A DNA stretch of 64,000 bases. Origin: Candidatus Gastranaerophilales bacterium. Lineage in GTDB: Bacteria > Cyanobacteriota > Vampirovibrionia > Gastranaerophilales > Gastranaerophilaceae. Below are positions 43,601 to 51,357 of the stretch, piece by piece. The first letter of the stretch is position 1, and every line of letters starts with the position of its first letter. The notes beneath the pieces are model-generated. The model had not been told where the DNA came from and did no database searches. It saw nothing but the letters and a program-made list of their open reading frames with translations. A program made the position numbers and the translations under genes. Location: positions 1 through 64,000 of the forward strand of contig JAFQOV010000025.1 in the NCBI GenBank assembly GCA_017402995.1, in the 5' to 3' direction.

Positions 43601-46600
43601 TCTTTGAAAAATTTCGATTGCGCAGGAGGTAAAAATGTCAAAATACTTTCTAACTGATAGTCGTACATTTTTCCTTGCTTTAACAACATTGAAACATTGT
43701 CATTTTCCAATAATTGTGAAGCTATTTTATATTCGTTTTCAGGCAAGTTTGTTTTAAACCCTGCTAATATTTTTTCTTTTGTTTCATTGTCTAGTAATAT
43801 ATCAGAATTTTTTACCACAGGACTTGTATCGACAGTAGTTTTAGTTGATATTTCAATATCTGCTTGTTTTACAACGGTACCATTAGGCACAACATCAGAA
43901 GCAGGCATGTATACTGCTGCATATCTTTGCGGTTCAACCTGCACACCTTTTGGCATACTATTTGGATTAGATGGATCAAAATTTGCCCAAATGTCGTCTT
44001 CTGGCGTCATATCATCTGCTAAATATTTTCCAGCGCCACGATTTGCATCATATCTTTGATGATATGTTTTTAAATCATCAGGATCTGCAAGGTCTAAAAT
44101 ATCATTTTTATAGGCGCCTGAATTAAATTCATAACGATAGAATAATCTTCCTGAATCACCGAGATTATTATCGCCAACAATATCAGAGCCTTTGATTTCT
44201 AAACCGTTATTTTTAATAATATAATCTAAATCTTTTGCAATTTGAGCCATATCGGCATTATTTTTAGGATAAATCGTAAATGCTTTACCATTTTGTACGC
44301 CACCCAACATTTCAGGCGTATGAGTACTATTAAACGTTTTCCAATCAACGTCATTATCTCTCAAATATGGGATAAGTTTATCTGACATATTTTGCCAATC
44401 AGCTTCATTAGCTGAAAATATGTGCATTTTCCATGGTCCATGGCTTTGATCTGCTGGAGTATATTGCGCCCAAAAACCACCAGTGCGCATATCGGAAAAT
44501 AAGTCGCTGCGCGACATAGAAAAGCTCATGTGTTCAACATAATTATTTGTATTATTCATGGCAATCTGTTCTATATCAATATCAGCTGGGATTTTTCCAG
44601 AATTTTTCAAATCAAGCAGTCTTGTAATTTCACTATTATAGTAATCTAGAGCTTGTTGATTAACGTATTCTTGAGCAGACTCAGGCAAAGGATATTTTTT
44701 TGCAGAATTACCAGGGTCAACATATTTATCTAATTCTGGTCTAGAAACAGTATTTGCTTTAGTTGTATTCATTGAAACTGTTTGAGGTTGCTCGTTTGCA
44801 ACTTTTATATCATCAACATTTTTTCCAACACCTGTATTTGTGCCAGCTTCGACATCAGCTTTTGGTCCAGATTCGATATCTGCACCAGATTTAACACTTC
44901 CATCAGGCATTATGACGTCGCCATCACTCATAACAACATAGTCATCTTTATAATTAACATCAGATGCAGCAGCTGTTGTGCTTGTTGAATCAACGTCAGG
45001 TGCAACGTCTGACGCAACTTTTGCGCCGTCATCAACAGGCGTATCTTGAACAATTTTCACATCTGCAATCGAACCTTTTTCGTCAAATTGCAATGAAACT
45101 TTTTGCCCATTAGGCGCATAAGATGTAATCTCTTCGATTGAACCGTTTGCTCTTGTTTTAACTTCATCTAAACCAGACAAGAAATTTGAAGCTTTATCAG
45201 CGTCAATTTTGCCATCGACTCCTTCAAGGCCCAATTTAGCCATATTATTTTTATTGGTCAACAACGCTGTGACATCTGCAACATTAGCATAATTGTCTGT
45301 TGAAATATTATTTAAAACATTAAGCGTATTCTCGCCCAAGCCAGCCTTTTGCAATGCTTTTTGTGCACCTTTTGCGTCTTGAGTTATTTGGTTAATTGCC
45401 CATTTATTAACTTTACCATCAGTAATATATTTAGGGTCAAGATTATTTGCAATTACGTCTTCCAGTTTCAAATCTGGAATTTCAGCCAAACCATTTGTTG
45501 GAATTAAATCTGTACCTGCGTTTGGATTTGCTTTATAGTTGATTACACTTGTGCCATCATCAAGGTCAATAACCTCTTTCATGCCACCCATAGTCAATAT
45601 ATCATCAACTTTGCCTTTCATGATTTTACCGTCAATAAGGTGTTTTGCGCCAGAGAACAACTCTCCTGCTCCGCCCATACCGCCACCAACAACAGCACCC
45701 ATTGTGCCACCTTGTCCTGCTGCTTTGAACATATCAGTGACAGAAAACTCACCTGTTCCTGCGGTACGATATGTATAATCTGCCGCAGCTGAAACAGAAC
45801 CGTCAATGAAACCTTCGACAGCTTCTCCAAACACTTTTCCGCCAACTTTTGTTACGGTTTGTTTGAATGCTTCTTTTCCTGACGTTGCAATTGCAGTTGA
45901 AGCTTTTGATGTCACCGCGCCACATACTTTATCGCCAACGCCCATTGTCAAACCGCTGACACCACCAGTTATAGCGCCTGTTATTGCGTCACCTTTTAAA
46001 TCATCTAAAGTGTAATTGAAATCCCAGCTGCCATTTCCATCAGCGTCATAAATGCTATCAGCCATACCTATCGCGATACTAGCACCAGCACCAGCAGCGG
46101 CTCCGACCGCAACTGCGCCTAATAAAGCTAATGAACCACCACCTGTGAATGGAGATGCTGCAACTGCTGCAACTGCTGCAAGACCGACAAGGACACCTTT
46201 TGCACCTTCAACGATATTTTGTTGAGTTTCTTTATAATCATTAATTGCTTCAGCGCCTTTTGAGTTGCCTGTTTTTCTTAAAGCATTGGTATTAACCTTG
46301 CCATCTTCACCCTTACAAGCTTCAACTACAGAATTAACATGTTCGCCTAAATCAATTTTATTTCCTGCTGGCACCTGCGGTGCTTTGCTTGTTGTTGGAG
46401 AAGCAGGCATGTTATTTGCTTGTCTATATGCGCACAATTCAACAACTTCACCTGCAGAGAAATTGTTTCCTGTAACTTGTTTATATAAAGCAGCATATTG
46501 AGTTGGATTTTTGCAAGTTTTTAACTGTTCAACAAGCTCTTTATAACGTTGAACTTCAAATTTCGCATCTTCGCCTGTTGTACCAATACCTAAAACATTA

Positions 46601-49242
46601 TTTATGCCACCAACACCCTTAGAAAATAGACCTTGAGCGTCCATTGTTCTTTCAAGTTCGGCGATTTGCTCTTCTGCTTGTTTAATTAACGCTTCATTAA
46701 GCTCTTCTTGGCTAACTGGCTGACCATTAACAGCAAAAGCGCCATCTGCAAGCATTTCTGCCATTTGTGCAGATTCACCTGCTGCAACCGTATCCATTGC
46801 AACTTTGTTTGTTAAATCGCTTGCGCCAAGCTCGCTGACCTTTTTGGTTGTGCATTTTGCACGTTCTTCTTCAGATAATGTTGCAGGGTCAACAACTTTA
46901 CCTGACGCGTCAACAACAACTTCTTTGTCGCCATATAAAGCTTTATATGCTTCTTCTAATGCTTTTGGATCGCCAGACATGATTGCTTGTTCAAGCTTTT
47001 GACGATCAGACCAATATTTATCTTCTGCTTCTTTTGTATCATAACCATTCATATCGCTTCTTTCAGAAGTTAATTGGGTTAACATTTCTTCTTGAAGCGC
47101 AAGTTCTGCTTTCTTTTGAGTGATATCTTGTTGAAGGGTTTGAATTTCTGTTCCTAATTGTTGGATTTTTTGTTCATCACCCTGAATAACTGCTGTTGTA
47201 GTTTCCAAAACTTGGTTATATGAAGCTTCTGTTGTTGTTTTTTGAGTGCTTAATTCACCGACAAAAGTTTCAAGCCCTTGTACGATTTCTTGGCAAGAAA
47301 CTAAATTACCTTGTTTATCAACAAGATTTCCATCAGCGTCAGCTTTATAGCCCTGTGCTTCCATAAACGCATCTAATGCGCCATCATGTTCTGTTACAGC
47401 GCCTTCTTGTGCCATCATTGCATCAGCCAAGTCTAATAATGCGTCTGCTAATTCTTGATCGGATACTTCTCTTGCGCCAGTTTTAGCGTCTAAAACAACT
47501 TGGGCCGCATCTGCAACTGATTTTGCCGTATCTTGCTCGTCTTGCCTTTTTTCAAGTTCTCTTTGGGCTTCTTCGTCAATTACGCGTTTTTTATCTTCAT
47601 CAGTTTTTTTGTTTTTATAATCTTCTTGAGCTTCTTTTTGCTTATCTTTTGCATTAGTTAAAGCGTTCCAAGCCTTAGAACATTGTTCGCAAACCCAATT
47701 CCAAGCGTCACAAAGATAGTCAATGACATTTTTCTTCTTTTTATTTTTTTGCGCTTCCGCTTCTTTATATGCTCTTTCTTTATCTTTTACATCTTGGTCT
47801 CTTTGAGTTTTGACGTTAAATGCTGTTTTTGTTTTTCCAACAGCGCAATCTAAATCAGAAGCTGTTGCTTGTTTTTCACTAGAAGCCGCATTTGTAGCGT
47901 CAGTTGCAGCAGATAAATCATTATTTGCGGCTGTCGAATCAGCTTGTGCTGCTTGCTCCTCTGATACTGCTGCTGCTTGGTTTGAAGCCGCTGTTTGTTG
48001 AGCACATTGTGCTTGATTTGCCGTATTTGTGGCGTCATCTAAGGTAGCTTGTGTTGAATCAACTTCGCCTTGTGCCGAATCAACCCCTGCTTGAGCTTGT
48101 TCGCAAACACCTGTTGCTTCATCTACTTCGCCTTGCGCTGCTGTTTGCTCTTGCGTAGCAGAATCAAGGTTAGTTTGCTCTGTTGCAATTTGACTATCCA
48201 ATGCGCCAACTTCTTGTTCTTTTTGCGCATTAGTTTGGTCATATGTCGCTTGTTGACAAGTTAAATCTTGTTGCGTTTGTGTTTGTTCTTGTTGCAATTG
48301 AGCCAATTGCGCTTCATCTGCTGCAATATCATCATTGGTTGGACCGCCAACATCACTAGCACCACCTGTTACCATTGCACCATCAGAAGAAGGATTTTGA
48401 TTTAAAGTTTGTGAAAATTCCTCATCTTGAGTTACTTCGCCGGTTTCTTTATTTTTTATTTCAACATTTGTAATGTTTGAATTTTCATCTACGCTAACAA
48501 TTTTTTGTGTTTTAGGGTCAGCTGTCGAATCAATTGTTTCTTTATAGCTGCCATCATCATTGTGTTCATATTTTTCAACAACCGTTACATCATCTTTTTT
48601 ATGATCAACATATGTTGAAGATTTTAATCTATCTTGTTCATCATAAACATCAAAACCGGTTTTATATTCATTATCGTATGTTTGAATAATTTTGCCACTT
48701 TCAGAGGTCAAAATTGAACTATCGTCGGTTGTTAAAATTTTAAAAGAGCCGTTATCTAACACTTCAAGAGATTTAATTGAGTTAATATCTCCCACTTTTT
48801 TCATAACTGACTCACGCGTTTTTTCGCCTAATTCGCCGAGTTTTTCTTCAATATCTTCTGCATTATCAAAAGTTTCTTGAGTTTTTGGCTCTTCAAGTTC
48901 AGAAACCATTTTTTGCAATTCTATAATATTTTCCGAATTAACCCCACCAGATAAAACTTCTTCAATTTCTTCATATTTTTCCGGCGTAATCTTTCCACTG
49001 GCCATCATTTTTGTAAGCTCAACAGTCATTTGAGAGCTTAGTGCTTTAAGTTCTTCTTTAAGGGCAAGTTCTTGCAATTTTTCATATGACAAATTAGAAT
49101 TTTCTAGATATTTAAGATTTTCATTACTATAATCGACACTAAAAAGCTTATTTGATTTTTTTGCACTTGAAGAAGTTGTTCCAGCTGTTTCTTTGTTTTC
49201 AAGCAGTTCCAACATTTTCGAAATAAAATTAGAAATTTGCAT
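40684..49242 (-). CDS. Giant multidomain effector/toxin-like protein (2852 aa)
   Basis: Preceded by a strong AAGGGTGA site. No signal peptide. Regions in order: helical N-terminus (1-300); Ala/Gln-rich coiled coil (about 305-760); Gly/Ala-rich hydrophobic region with an Asp-Gly-Asn-Gly loop (about 1010-1150), like the linker of polymorphic toxins; a LanKC/OspF-like lyase domain near 1545-1770 with WKMH (Lys1605, His1607), Lys1635 and GKAFTIYP; beta-rich Thr/Asp/Asn repeats (about 2020-2270); a zincin with HEIGH at 2326-2330 and a downstream GELIAE (about 2394); and a 410-residue C-terminal domain shared with the next gene. Host- or competitor-directed function is inference. Confidence 0.85.
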   Translation of the reverse strand: MQISNFISKMLELLENKETAGTTSSSAKKSNKLFSVDYSNENLKYLENSNLSYEKLQELALKEELKALSSQMTVELTKMMASGKITPEKYEEIEEVLSGGVNSENIIELQKMVSELEEPKTQETFDNAEDIEEKLGELGEKTRESVMKKVGDINSIKSLEVLDNGSFKILTTDDSSILTSESGKIIQTYDNEYKTGFDVYDEQDRLKSSTYVDHKKDDVTVVEKYEHNDDGSYKETIDSTADPKTQKIVSVDENSNITNVEIKNKETGEVTQDEEFSQTLNQNPSSDGAMVTGGASDVGGPTNDDIAADEAQLAQLQQEQTQTQQDLTCQQATYDQTNAQKEQEVGALDSQIATEQTNLDSATQEQTAAQGEVDEATGVCEQAQAGVDSAQGEVDSTQATLDDATNTANQAQCAQQTAASNQAAAVSEEQAAQADSTAANNDLSAATDATNAASSEKQATASDLDCAVGKTKTAFNVKTQRDQDVKDKERAYKEAEAQKNKKKKNVIDYLCDAWNWVCEQCSKAWNALTNAKDKQKEAQEDYKNKKTDEDKKRVIDEEAQRELEKRQDEQDTAKSVADAAQVVLDAKTGAREVSDQELADALLDLADAMMAQEGAVTEHDGALDAFMEAQGYKADADGNLVDKQGNLVSCQEIVQGLETFVGELSTQKTTTEASYNQVLETTTAVIQGDEQKIQQLGTEIQTLQQDITQKKAELALQEEMLTQLTSERSDMNGYDTKEAEDKYWSDRQKLEQAIMSGDPKALEEAYKALYGDKEVVVDASGKVVDPATLSEEERAKCTTKKVSELGASDLTNKVAMDTVAAGESAQMAEMLADGAFAVNGQPVSQEELNEALIKQAEEQIAELERTMDAQGLFSKGVGGINNVLGIGTTGEDAKFEVQRYKELVEQLKTCKNPTQYAALYKQVTGNNFSAGEVVELCAYRQANNMPASPTTSKAPQVPAGNKIDLGEHVNSVVEACKGEDGKVNTNALRKTGNSKGAEAINDYKETQQNIVEGAKGVLVGLAAVAAVAASPFTGGGSLALLGAVAVGAAAGAGASIAIGMADSIYDADGNGSWDFNYTLDDLKGDAITGAITGGVSGLTMGVGDKVCGAVTSKASTAIATSGKEAFKQTVTKVGGKVFGEAVEGFIDGSVSAAADYTYRTAGTGEFSVTDMFKAAGQGGTMGAVVGGGMGGAGELFSGAKHLIDGKIMKGKVDDILTMGGMKEVIDLDDGTSVINYKANPNAGTDLIPTNGLAEIPDLKLEDVIANNLDPKYITDGKVNKWAINQITQDAKGAQKALQKAGLGENTLNVLNNISTDNYANVADVTALLTNKNNMAKLGLEGVDGKIDADKASNFLSGLDEVKTRANGSIEEITSYAPNGQKVSLQFDEKGSIADVKIVQDTPVDDGAKVASDVAPDVDSTSTTAAASDVNYKDDYVVMSDGDVIMPDGSVKSGADIESGPKADVEAGTNTGVGKNVDDIKVANEQPQTVSMNTTKANTVSRPELDKYVDPGNSAKKYPLPESAQEYVNQQALDYYNSEITRLLDLKNSGKIPADIDIEQIAMNNTNNYVEHMSFSMSRSDLFSDMRTGGFWAQYTPADQSHGPWKMHIFSANEADWQNMSDKLIPYLRDNDVDWKTFNSTHTPEMLGGVQNGKAFTIYPKNNADMAQIAKDLDYIIKNNGLEIKGSDIVGDNNLGDSGRLFYRYEFNSGAYKNDILDLADPDDLKTYHQRYDANRGAGKYLADDMTPEDDIWANFDPSNPNSMPKGVQVEPQRYAAVYMPASDVVPNGTVVKQADIEISTKTTVDTSPVVKNSDILLDNETKEKILAGFKTNLPENEYKIASQLLENDNVSMLLKQGKMYDYQLESILTFLPPAQSKFFKEIFDNDTATKFILNGNVEISSLHSTISTLSETQLENFTKIMSNDTMADMFTSGKISLEDINKFVQLDSETFAKNFKIASDAKVMSYIDDYQKYFIYGKDDIFEQLSNMDEAGMQKFQKAMDIIGNGNKDTGGYTFETDKLQLGGGVENVAKKSFVTPEGTKVDLEIRFGNDGVPRISRAEKYTDGSSLSWLSDGDKSTTTRYRYDTDAKMYDMESQIEVINNEFGEPIEVVHTKLSKDLDGAYETTRYTLSDYDENYDVLKAIEDGTIEGGNKTSFVTKNVDGSVTYVDSFDSNGTKTSRNYTQKLDNDGNIIASDYSYKITDSDGNVVLDTKRSYMKNPDGTTTTTVDGKKYTMSFNDSDLSITIKDELGNIEIFNAKDYAVIQAESIYKLVKNTPADTVLQLKNTDVKKLMTGGSFLNSNISPMTGDSGYQIFIGGGDIPTFSHEIGHAVDYSTILRENPEIIDIYNKEWAAFKASNTPETESIVQYFSPTSNAGDGMIGNFPRNDGGLGELIAETNMLLKGYGNADVISARAMLLTKYFPNTIAAVSKNIPTPKMKTPTDVMMDYVTKETASSDVARFSDVLRRRNYTPETLAKVLDGPVEMNDEILTRLEFPNIEKYKNVTLDTFGDLPLEDQMEFINQYISTLGGSPYVRVNGLPDIPLFKSLKDIDLSNTTADVIDAKRFEILDDLMEGVPRGKNNIPNTALELSPEAHLAVKPPLTNTVDNIETMNLTINGYDVRVGELPQDMSFYVHNMTQDNLTRLEALLLTDPDAVLCTGFKGGVGYLKGGDRMGVIVSPKTTKDLLVQAPQDASSGYGTTRNLYNIENSYLKPGNIDNEYVPNIIKGELGLSDAQYAQRMQNLIDNGAKYLEDVEKIDPELYRLIKKIPQDYSMFEGIMRPDIEAIYTPKDMEISERIARFAHDYDIPILRCDTTVQANTDDVVAAMNNKDKYYQKPKTETGFGFKMAGDL

Positions 49243-49327
49243 AGTTCACCCTTAAAATTCCATATTGTTATGAACAACGACATTTAAGAAAGAAACTTTA
49301 ATTAAAATGGGGGATAAAAATATTATT

Positions 49328-49780
49328 TTAATTAAACTTTACAATTTTTTTATTCACTTCACACAAAGCTTTATCAAGCCCAACAATTCGGCGAAATTCG
49401 TCAAATTCTTTAACGTTTCTTATTTCACGAATTTGCATAGCTAAATTTTTTGCTTGTGCGCGTGTAACGCCAGGCAATAATTCAAGCACTTGCCAAGGTT
49501 CCTTGTTGATATTTAAAAATGGTTCAAATTGAATATCATTTCTAAAATCTTCTTGTGCTTTTGCAATTCTAATTTTCATGTTTTTAACATGTTTTTCTTT
49601 AAGAATTTTTCTAACTATAAAATATATAAATATTGTTGGCGCAACAATAAGAGCAAGCAAATAGTTGTGTGTAATTAAAAAATAAAGTACTAAAAAAGTA
49701 TATATAGCAATAATTGTTCCCATAAACCTAATATTACCACTTTTAAGCGCGAATATAACAAGACTAAAGATAAAATACAT
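49328..49780 (-). CDS. Membrane protein with helix-hairpin-helix domain (150 aa)
   Basis: Two or three membrane helices at the N-terminus are followed by a soluble basic domain with LELLPGVTRAQAKNLAMQIREI, the hairpin motif of ComEA-type HhH proteins. HhH motifs bind DNA non-specifically or mediate protein contacts. A second start at 49723 has an extended -10 (TG-G-TAATAT) 7 nt upstream and would give 131 residues. It diverges from trpR; one TrpR-type palindrome lies in its promoter region. Function unknown. Confidence 0.7.
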   Translation of the reverse strand: MYFIFSLVIFALKSGNIRFMGTIIAIYTFLVLYFLITHNYLLALIVAPTIFIYFIVRKILKEKHVKNMKIRIAKAQEDFRNDIQFEPFLNINKEPWQVLELLPGVTRAQAKNLAMQIREIRNVKEFDEFRRIVGLDKALCEVNKKIVKFN

Positions 49781-49797
49781 AATTTATATTATTTAAT

Positions 49798-49815
49798 GTT
49801 ACTATTGACAGTAAC
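49798..49815. promoter_or_regulatory. Operator palindrome 1 (TrpR-type)
   Basis: GTTACT-ATTGAC-AGTAAC, a 6+6+6 inverted repeat, covers the -35 box of the trpR promoter and lies upstream of the divergent gene's -10 region. Confidence 0.65.
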
Positions 49816-49833
49816 AAAACAATATGTTAATAT
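49805..49833 (+). promoter_or_regulatory. Promoter of trpR-trpB, leaderless arrangement
   Basis: Consensus TTGACA (49805-49810), a 17-bp spacer and TAATAT (49828-49833). The ATG of trpR is 6 nt after the -10 box, so the mRNA should begin at the start codon. Confidence 0.75.
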
Positions 49834-49856
49834 GTTACTATGAATAGTAACATATT
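49829..49856. promoter_or_regulatory. Operator palindrome 2 over the trpR start
   Basis: A perfect 13+2+13 inverted repeat whose arms contain GTTACTAT and ATAGTAAC covers the -10 box, the transcription start and the first codons of trpR. It has the same core half-site as palindrome 1, so an autoregulating TrpR dimer is likely. Confidence 0.7.
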
Positions 49857-50121
49857 TTTAAACAAGTTGAACAATTTAATCATTTCCGTAAAAAATGAAA
49901 AAGAGGCGCAAGAGCTTCTTTTCGGGCTTTTCACGCAAAACGAAATTGAAACTCTCAAAAAACGATGGCGTATCTTGGAAATGTTAAACCAAGGTGCAAC
50001 CCAAAGACAAATCGCACAAGATTTAAACGTTAGCCTTTGCAAAGTCACAAGGGGTGCAAAAGTCTTAAAAGAAAAGTCAATTTTAACAGAATTTTTAACG
50101 AAAGAAGGAAATAATGAATAA
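49840..50121 (+). CDS. trpR: Trp repressor homolog TrpR (93 aa)
   Basis: A small all-helical DNA-binding protein. The pattern [24 protein letters not shown] ... [25 protein letters not shown] matches the helix-turn-helix and the TRGSNSLK segment of TrpR. Tryptophan-dependent repression is expected. It overlaps trpB by 8 bp, so translation is coupled. Two palindromes flank its promoter and start (49798-49856), pointing to autoregulation. A YerC-like regulator is the alternative, but the TRG-x-x-x-LK string favours TrpR. Confidence 0.82.
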   Translation: MNSNIFLNKLNNLIISVKNEKEAQELLFGLFTQNEIETLKKRWRILEMLNQGATQRQIAQDLNVSLCKVTRGAKVLKEKSILTEFLTKEGNNE

Positions 50122-51301
50122 TACAATATGTAAAAATGGATATTTTGGGGAATTTGGCGGAAGATTTATCGACGAAAAACTTGCGCAAGAATTTGAAAAA
50201 ATTGAAAAAGCATATGAAGAATTTAAAAATAATATTGAAATTCAAAAAGAATACGAGGAAATTTTAAAACATTACGTTGGTCGCCCAAGTCCAATGTATT
50301 TTGCAAAAAATTTATCAAAAAAATATGGTGCACAAATATATTTAAAAAGAGAAGATTTAAACCATACAGGCGCTCACAAAATCAACCACGCGCTTGGTCA
50401 AGCTTTGTTTGCTAAAAAAATGGGCAAAACAAAATTAATTGCAGAAACCGGTGCAGGTCAACACGGCGTTGCAACAGCAACAGCTGCAACTCTAATGGGA
50501 TTGAAATGTGATATTTATATGGGCGAAATTGATATCATTAAAGAAAAGCCAAACGTAGATAGAATGAGAATTTTAGGCGCAAATATTATCCCTGTTTCAG
50601 AAGGCACAAAAACCCTTAAAGAAGCGGTGGATAAAGCACTAGAAGCCTATACAAAAGAATATGAAACAGCGCTTTATGCAATCGGCTCTGTTGTTGGGCC
50701 ACACCCTTTCCCAACAATGATTGAAGATTTCCAATCTATAATTGGAAAAGAAGCAAAAGAACAAATTTTAGAAATGACAGGCAAACTCCCAAATCATATC
50801 GTTGCTTGCGTTGGTGGCGGTTCAAATTCAATTGGCTTATTCAGCGCCTTTTTAAATGATGAAAATGTCAAAATCCACGGTGCTGAACCATTAGGCAAAG
50901 GTCACAAACTTGGCGAAAACGCAGCAAGTTTAACCTATGGCAAAAAAGGAATTATCCACGGATTTAAAAGTCTTATTTTACAAGATGAAGAAGGTAATAT
51001 TGCACCAGCATATTCAATTGCAAGCGGACTAGATTACCCGTCTGTTGGACCAAAACATTGCTATTTAAAAGAAATTAAAAGAGCAACATATGAACTAATC
51101 AACGATATTGAAGCAGTTGACGCTTTTTATGAATTATCTAAAGAAGAAGGGATAATCCCAGCGCTTGAAAGTTCACATGCCGTTGCACTAGGTATTAAAA
51201 TTGCAAAAGAAGCCAAAAGCAATGAAATTATCGTCATTAATATTTCAGGCAGGGGCGATAAAGATATTGAATTTATTATGAAAAATTACCCAAAAAATTA
51301 A
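50114..51301 (+). CDS. trpB: Tryptophan synthase beta chain (395 aa)
   Basis: Condenses indole with serine to tryptophan. GRPSPMYFA, the PLP lysine in [27 protein letters not shown], and the PLP phosphate loop [11 protein letters not shown] are all conserved; length fits TrpB1. No trpA, trpC or other trp gene is in the window, and the genes are regulated together with trpR. That arrangement, known from Chlamydia, suggests indole salvage, but a trpA elsewhere in the genome cannot be excluded. Confidence 0.96.
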   Translation: MNNTICKNGYFGEFGGRFIDEKLAQEFEKIEKAYEEFKNNIEIQKEYEEILKHYVGRPSPMYFAKNLSKKYGAQIYLKREDLNHTGAHKINHALGQALFAKKMGKTKLIAETGAGQHGVATATAATLMGLKCDIYMGEIDIIKEKPNVDRMRILGANIIPVSEGTKTLKEAVDKALEAYTKEYETALYAIGSVVGPHPFPTMIEDFQSIIGKEAKEQILEMTGKLPNHIVACVGGGSNSIGLFSAFLNDENVKIHGAEPLGKGHKLGENAASLTYGKKGIIHGFKSLILQDEEGNIAPAYSIASGLDYPSVGPKHCYLKEIKRATYELINDIEAVDAFYELSKEEGIIPALESSHAVALGIKIAKEAKSNEIIVINISGRGDKDIEFIMKNYPKN

Positions 51302-51325
51302 TACCAAAGCAAAATTTTTTATTTT

Positions 51326-51352
51326 CGCGCTTTTTAAACAAAAAAAAGCGCG
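51326..51352 (+). other. Hairpin between trpB and ppaC
   Basis: CGCGCTTTTT pairs with AAAAAGCGCG, ending 5 bp before the ppaC start. There is no T run after it on the + strand. It may end the trpB transcript or limit ppaC translation. Confidence 0.6.
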
Positions 51353-51357
51353 TTAAT

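Noticed and set aside
45539-46015. Signal/transmembrane protein in antisense of the Gly/Ala region
   Set aside because: It is the complement of the Gly/Ala-rich coding region, which gives Pro/Ser/Thr-rich antisense frames.
40728-48880. Many plus-strand reading frames of 60-120 residues across the giant gene
   Set aside because: They are antisense shadows of a long, clearly coding frame; none has a ribosome binding site or recognisable product.
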